Assembly: GCA_040219735.1 (NCBI GenBank)
Contig: JAVJRX010000144.1
DNA: 64,000 bases
DNA from: Coleofasciculus sp040219735
Lineage (GTDB): Bacteria > Cyanobacteriota > Cyanobacteriia > Cyanobacteriales > Coleofasciculaceae
Direction: 5' to 3' (one strand)
Shown one piece after another: positions 61,676 to 64,000 of this stretch (positions are counted from its first letter, which is position 1; each line of letters starts with the position of its first letter). The position numbers and the translations under genes were made by a program. The notes under the pieces are model-generated. The model did no database searches and was not told where the DNA came from. It was given only the letters and a program-made list of their open reading frames with translations.

Positions 61676-61780
61676 TTCGTCATTCGTAAGGGTTTGAGAG
61701 CTTTATCAACAAAAGAAGAGAGGGCAACCCGACCAAATTGAGTGGACTACCGTTGTTAATTGATACCAGCGGTTCTGCCC

Positions 61781-62842
61781 CTAATTTTTGGTTCTGGGTG
61801 TACCATTGGCGGCAACAACCTCGTCTCTAGAATTTTCCAGCAATCCGGTTAATAGAGAGGCGGGATGCTGTTTATGGGGCCAAGCAAAGGCGTGGCGAAA
61901 GGCGGCATCTTGACAGGCTTGCATTTGTTCAAAATCAATCACATCTTGGGTTAATAAGTTTTCGTACTCAAAGGGTAACCGCACATTATTTAATCCCGCG
62001 TTATCGGTACAAATGGCAATATCAACCCCCGCATCAAAACAGGAATCAAAGACCACTTTCAGTTGATGAATATCATCGAGTGTTCCTGTTTTCAAGTAGG
62101 TTGTGGGACATATTTCTAAACATTGCTGTCGCTGGGCAACTTCTTTTAACAACTCTGGATATTTTAAGGGAATATGAATGCCATGACCAATTCTCATTAA
62201 ATATGGCAAAAGTTCTGGATAACAACCGTCGGTGGTTTCGTAGAGATGACCCGTTGTATTAAGACCGAGCGATCGCGCATACTGATAGAGTCCCACAAAT
62301 TCCTCTAATCGTTCACCATAATGAGCATCTCCTCCCGCTAAATCCACCCCACATACATAGTCCTTCCTTTGGGCGGCTAGATCAACAATTGCCTTATTCA
62401 CCGCATAGGGAAGCCGTGAATGCATACAGAGAATTTGACTCGTCACCATCGGATAATCATTTACCTGACTGGCTTTTCCGACAATCTCCACAATCTGCGC
62501 CATCTGATCAATCCGTTCCGATTGACTTAACTGTTCCGGCGTGCGTAAATAAGGCGTATAGCGAAGTTCTAAATAGGCTAAATTCTCAAAGATATACGCG
62601 CCGCGAATTAAGCGATAGATAAAATAGGGTAAGCTTGGCGCTGTTTGTACATGTTCCACCAACGTGTGCAGTTCCAAATACTCATCCAACGTATTGCGCG
62701 ATCGCGTGTAAAATTCCTCAAACTCCTCATAGTCAGCAAATTTCTGGGTTAACGGATCACTTTGGCGTTGAAAATATCGCCAGAGAATCCGAGGAACCAC
62801 TGAACCCCCCAGATGACGGTGTAACTCAGCGTATAATGGCAT
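61781..62842 (-). CDS. Adenosine-deaminase-like metallohydrolase
   Basis: 353 residues of the amidohydrolase superfamily. HxH in ELHRHLGGSV (8-10). The usual HAGE is TGHLYETTDG, keeping His and Glu. GHG is in MRIGHGIHIP. CPTSN reads CPTTYLKTG, and the zinc-ligand/base pair TDDP reads CTDNAG, so the second Asp is Asn. Function may be on adenosine, another purine nucleoside or a modified ring; the altered motifs argue for caution. It stands alone. Confidence 0.75.
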   Translation of the reverse strand: MPLYAELHRHLGGSVVPRILWRYFQRQSDPLTQKFADYEEFEEFYTRSRNTLDEYLELHTLVEHVQTAPSLPYFIYRLIRGAYIFENLAYLELRYTPYLRTPEQLSQSERIDQMAQIVEIVGKASQVNDYPMVTSQILCMHSRLPYAVNKAIVDLAAQRKDYVCGVDLAGGDAHYGERLEEFVGLYQYARSLGLNTTGHLYETTDGCYPELLPYLMRIGHGIHIPLKYPELLKEVAQRQQCLEICPTTYLKTGTLDDIHQLKVVFDSCFDAGVDIAICTDNAGLNNVRLPFEYENLLTQDVIDFEQMQACQDAAFRHAFAWPHKQHPASLLTGLLENSRDEVVAANGTPRTKN

Positions 62843-63049
62843 ACAATCTCCTGGTAACTGTGTCGTTTTCAGTCTTGGCTAGACAGCAATGTCACCACGA
62901 CTTAGATCAACTCTAGCTCTTGTAAAAAAACTTTGCAGAAACAGTTTGTCTGTCAAGCCCGCTTAGGGGCTTGTCACCCCTTCAGCCCACCCTCTATAAA
63001 TGCAACAACTCAATGATGGCAAATGACATAAACGAATGACAAATAACCA

Positions 63050-63808
63050 TTAACTTCTCGGACGCCCCAGGGTAGTAATATAAAGAACCGCCTCATCAGG
63101 AGGAATCCCTAAAACTTCATTCACTTGATCATCAAAGAACCCACCGATACCACTTACACCCAATTGTAAATAAATCGCCGCTAAATTGAGCCGTTGTCCC
63201 AGGTGTCCCGCATCCAGATGCAGGTAACGATAAGCGCGATCGCCATACTTCGCCACAGCTTCCTTCAAGTCGGCTGTGTGAAAGAGAACCACACTCGCAT
63301 CCCGCCCTAACTCTTGTCCCAAGCACAAATAGTGTAATTCCCGGCGGAAGTTCTTAAAGCGAATTTGCCTTAATTCTTGGGCTTTCGGCGCGTAATAATA
63401 GCAGCCTTCGTCTAAACCTGTTACCCCAGAACTTGCCACAAAGGTTTCAATTAAGCTAAGATCAAAATAATCAGGATAAGTCTCAAATCCTTGCTGGCTG
63501 TAGTGTTGCGGTTGGTAGGTAAAATCAAGCAGCAATTTAAGTTCATCTAAGGTTAGGGTTGCACCATTATAAGCGCGAGTTGAGCGCCGTTGGAGAATCG
63601 TATTTTCCAAAGCTTGAGGCGCATATCCTTCCCTGGTAATCCTTCCCCATTGAATCGGTGGTGTAGCGGTGGAGACTTTGGTGCAGAAGGGAAAATTATA
63701 CTTGTCTTCACCTAAGTTTTCCGACTCTGAGTCATCGGATGATGGCGATTCGATTTTTTCCTTATCCGTCGGTTCAATTTGCGTTGCTTGGTGTAGGTAA
63801 GCCAGCAA
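63050..63808 (-). CDS. SagB-type FMN oxidoreductase, probably 5'-truncated
   Basis: 252 residues if started at a TTG at 63808. RRSTRAYNGATLTLDELKLL is the FMN-binding nitroreductase entry. GLDEGCYYYAPKAQELR, DASVVLFHTADLKEAVAKYG, YRYLHLDAGHLGQRLNLAA and GVSGIGGFFDDQVNEVLGI follow the SagB/McbC dehydrogenase pattern, which oxidises azolines to azoles. No ATG is in frame before the stop TAG at 63866-63868, which abuts a hairpin. The frame FIVLPSATQFDYPKLPDGEL upstream still looks coding-like, so the original start may be lost. It could be a pseudogene or use the TTG. Confidence 0.7.
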   Translation of the reverse strand: MLAYLHQATQIEPTDKEKIESPSSDDSESENLGEDKYNFPFCTKVSTATPPIQWGRITREGYAPQALENTILQRRSTRAYNGATLTLDELKLLLDFTYQPQHYSQQGFETYPDYFDLSLIETFVASSGVTGLDEGCYYYAPKAQELRQIRFKNFRRELHYLCLGQELGRDASVVLFHTADLKEAVAKYGDRAYRYLHLDAGHLGQRLNLAAIYLQLGVSGIGGFFDDQVNEVLGIPPDEAVLYITTLGRPRS

Positions 63809-63867
63809 CTCCCCATCAGGAAGTTTGGGATAGTCAAACTGTGTCGCTGACGGTAAGACAATAAACT

Positions 63868-63899
63868 ACTCAGGCTTGCCTAACGGCTGAAGCCTGAGT
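63868..63899. repeat. Hairpin at the broken 5' end of the SagB-like gene
   Basis: ACTCAGGCTT / AAGCCTGAGT arms around GCCTAACGGCTG, then TTTT. It starts where the upstream stop codon of the SagB-like frame falls, suggesting the hairpin sequence was inserted into or next to the gene. Confidence 0.65.
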
Positions 63900-64000
63900 T
63901 TTCAGTAGCCCTGAAGTCATCAAACAAGTTAAGCTGAACGTATCTCTGTGTTCTGTTTAACTTGCACGATAACCCCGTGCCTCCAGGCTGGTTTATAGAC

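Noticed and set aside
63050..63808. Treating the SagB-like gene as part of the cyanobactin cluster
   Set aside because: It is over 40 kb away with housekeeping genes between; a link is only a hypothesis and is listed as such.

Overview
The window comes from a filamentous-type cyanobacterium, probably of the Coleofasciculus/Microcoleus/Moorea kind. The evidence is the cyanobacterial gene set (PSRP-3/Ycf65, ferredoxin-thioredoxin reductase variable chain, the two-gene atp beta/epsilon operon, Rbp-type RNA-binding protein), frequent HIP1 octamers (GCGATCGC), and many short palindromic and heptamer repeats. The genus is inferred; I could not run a search.

The most notable region is about 8.25-21.76 kb, a cyanobactin (patellamide-type RiPP) biosynthetic cluster on the minus strand. 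In transcription order it holds PatA-like N-terminal protease, PatB, PatC, PatD-like YcaO heterocyclase, a small hypothetical protein, the PatE-type precursor, two PatF-like prenyltransferase homologues, the PatG-like macrocyclase, and a DUF5829-like protein. A nucleotidyltransferase-like gene on the opposite strand sits between the PatF and PatG genes. The precursor carries four identical hexapeptide cores (TIPTVC), each preceded by a GxEA(A/S) site and followed by SYD. PatD should make heterocycles in the cores, PatA should cut before each core, and PatG should remove SYD and close the ring. This PatG keeps the front of the SagB-type oxidase region, but an acidic linker stands where the FMN oxidase domain is normally found, so the product may stay at the thiazoline level. 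A separate SagB-like oxidoreductase lies near 63.4 kb, but its 5' end looks damaged.

Left flank (1-8.2 kb): the N-terminal part of a GAF-GAF-PAS signalling protein that runs off the window, recN, an ABC1/UbiB kinase, rbp and gcvT.

Right of the cluster the genes are mostly housekeeping: an aminotransferase, der, a CbiQ-like transporter subunit, a nucleotidyltransferase of the GalU family, a fused lysozyme-like/M15A peptidase, a 51-residue membrane protein, a HAD phosphatase, PSRP-3, and ATP synthase epsilon and beta. Then come a PEP-CTERM protein, HtrA, a CBS-domain histidine kinase, speE, a PEP-CTERM-associated VIT/vWA membrane protein, an MFS transporter and hemW. After these are a PIN-TRAM protein, ftrV, a GDSL-esterase autotransporter, transketolase, a large repeat-containing surface protein, fabF-acpP, an MscS channel and an adenosine-deaminase-like enzyme.

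The spaces between genes carry several repeat families: six copies of a ~65-bp GC-rich palindrome (two bracket patC), a ~140-bp MITE-like element, perfect short palindromes, and twin hairpins near 56.7 kb. I saw no tRNA, rRNA, CRISPR array or intact insertion sequence.
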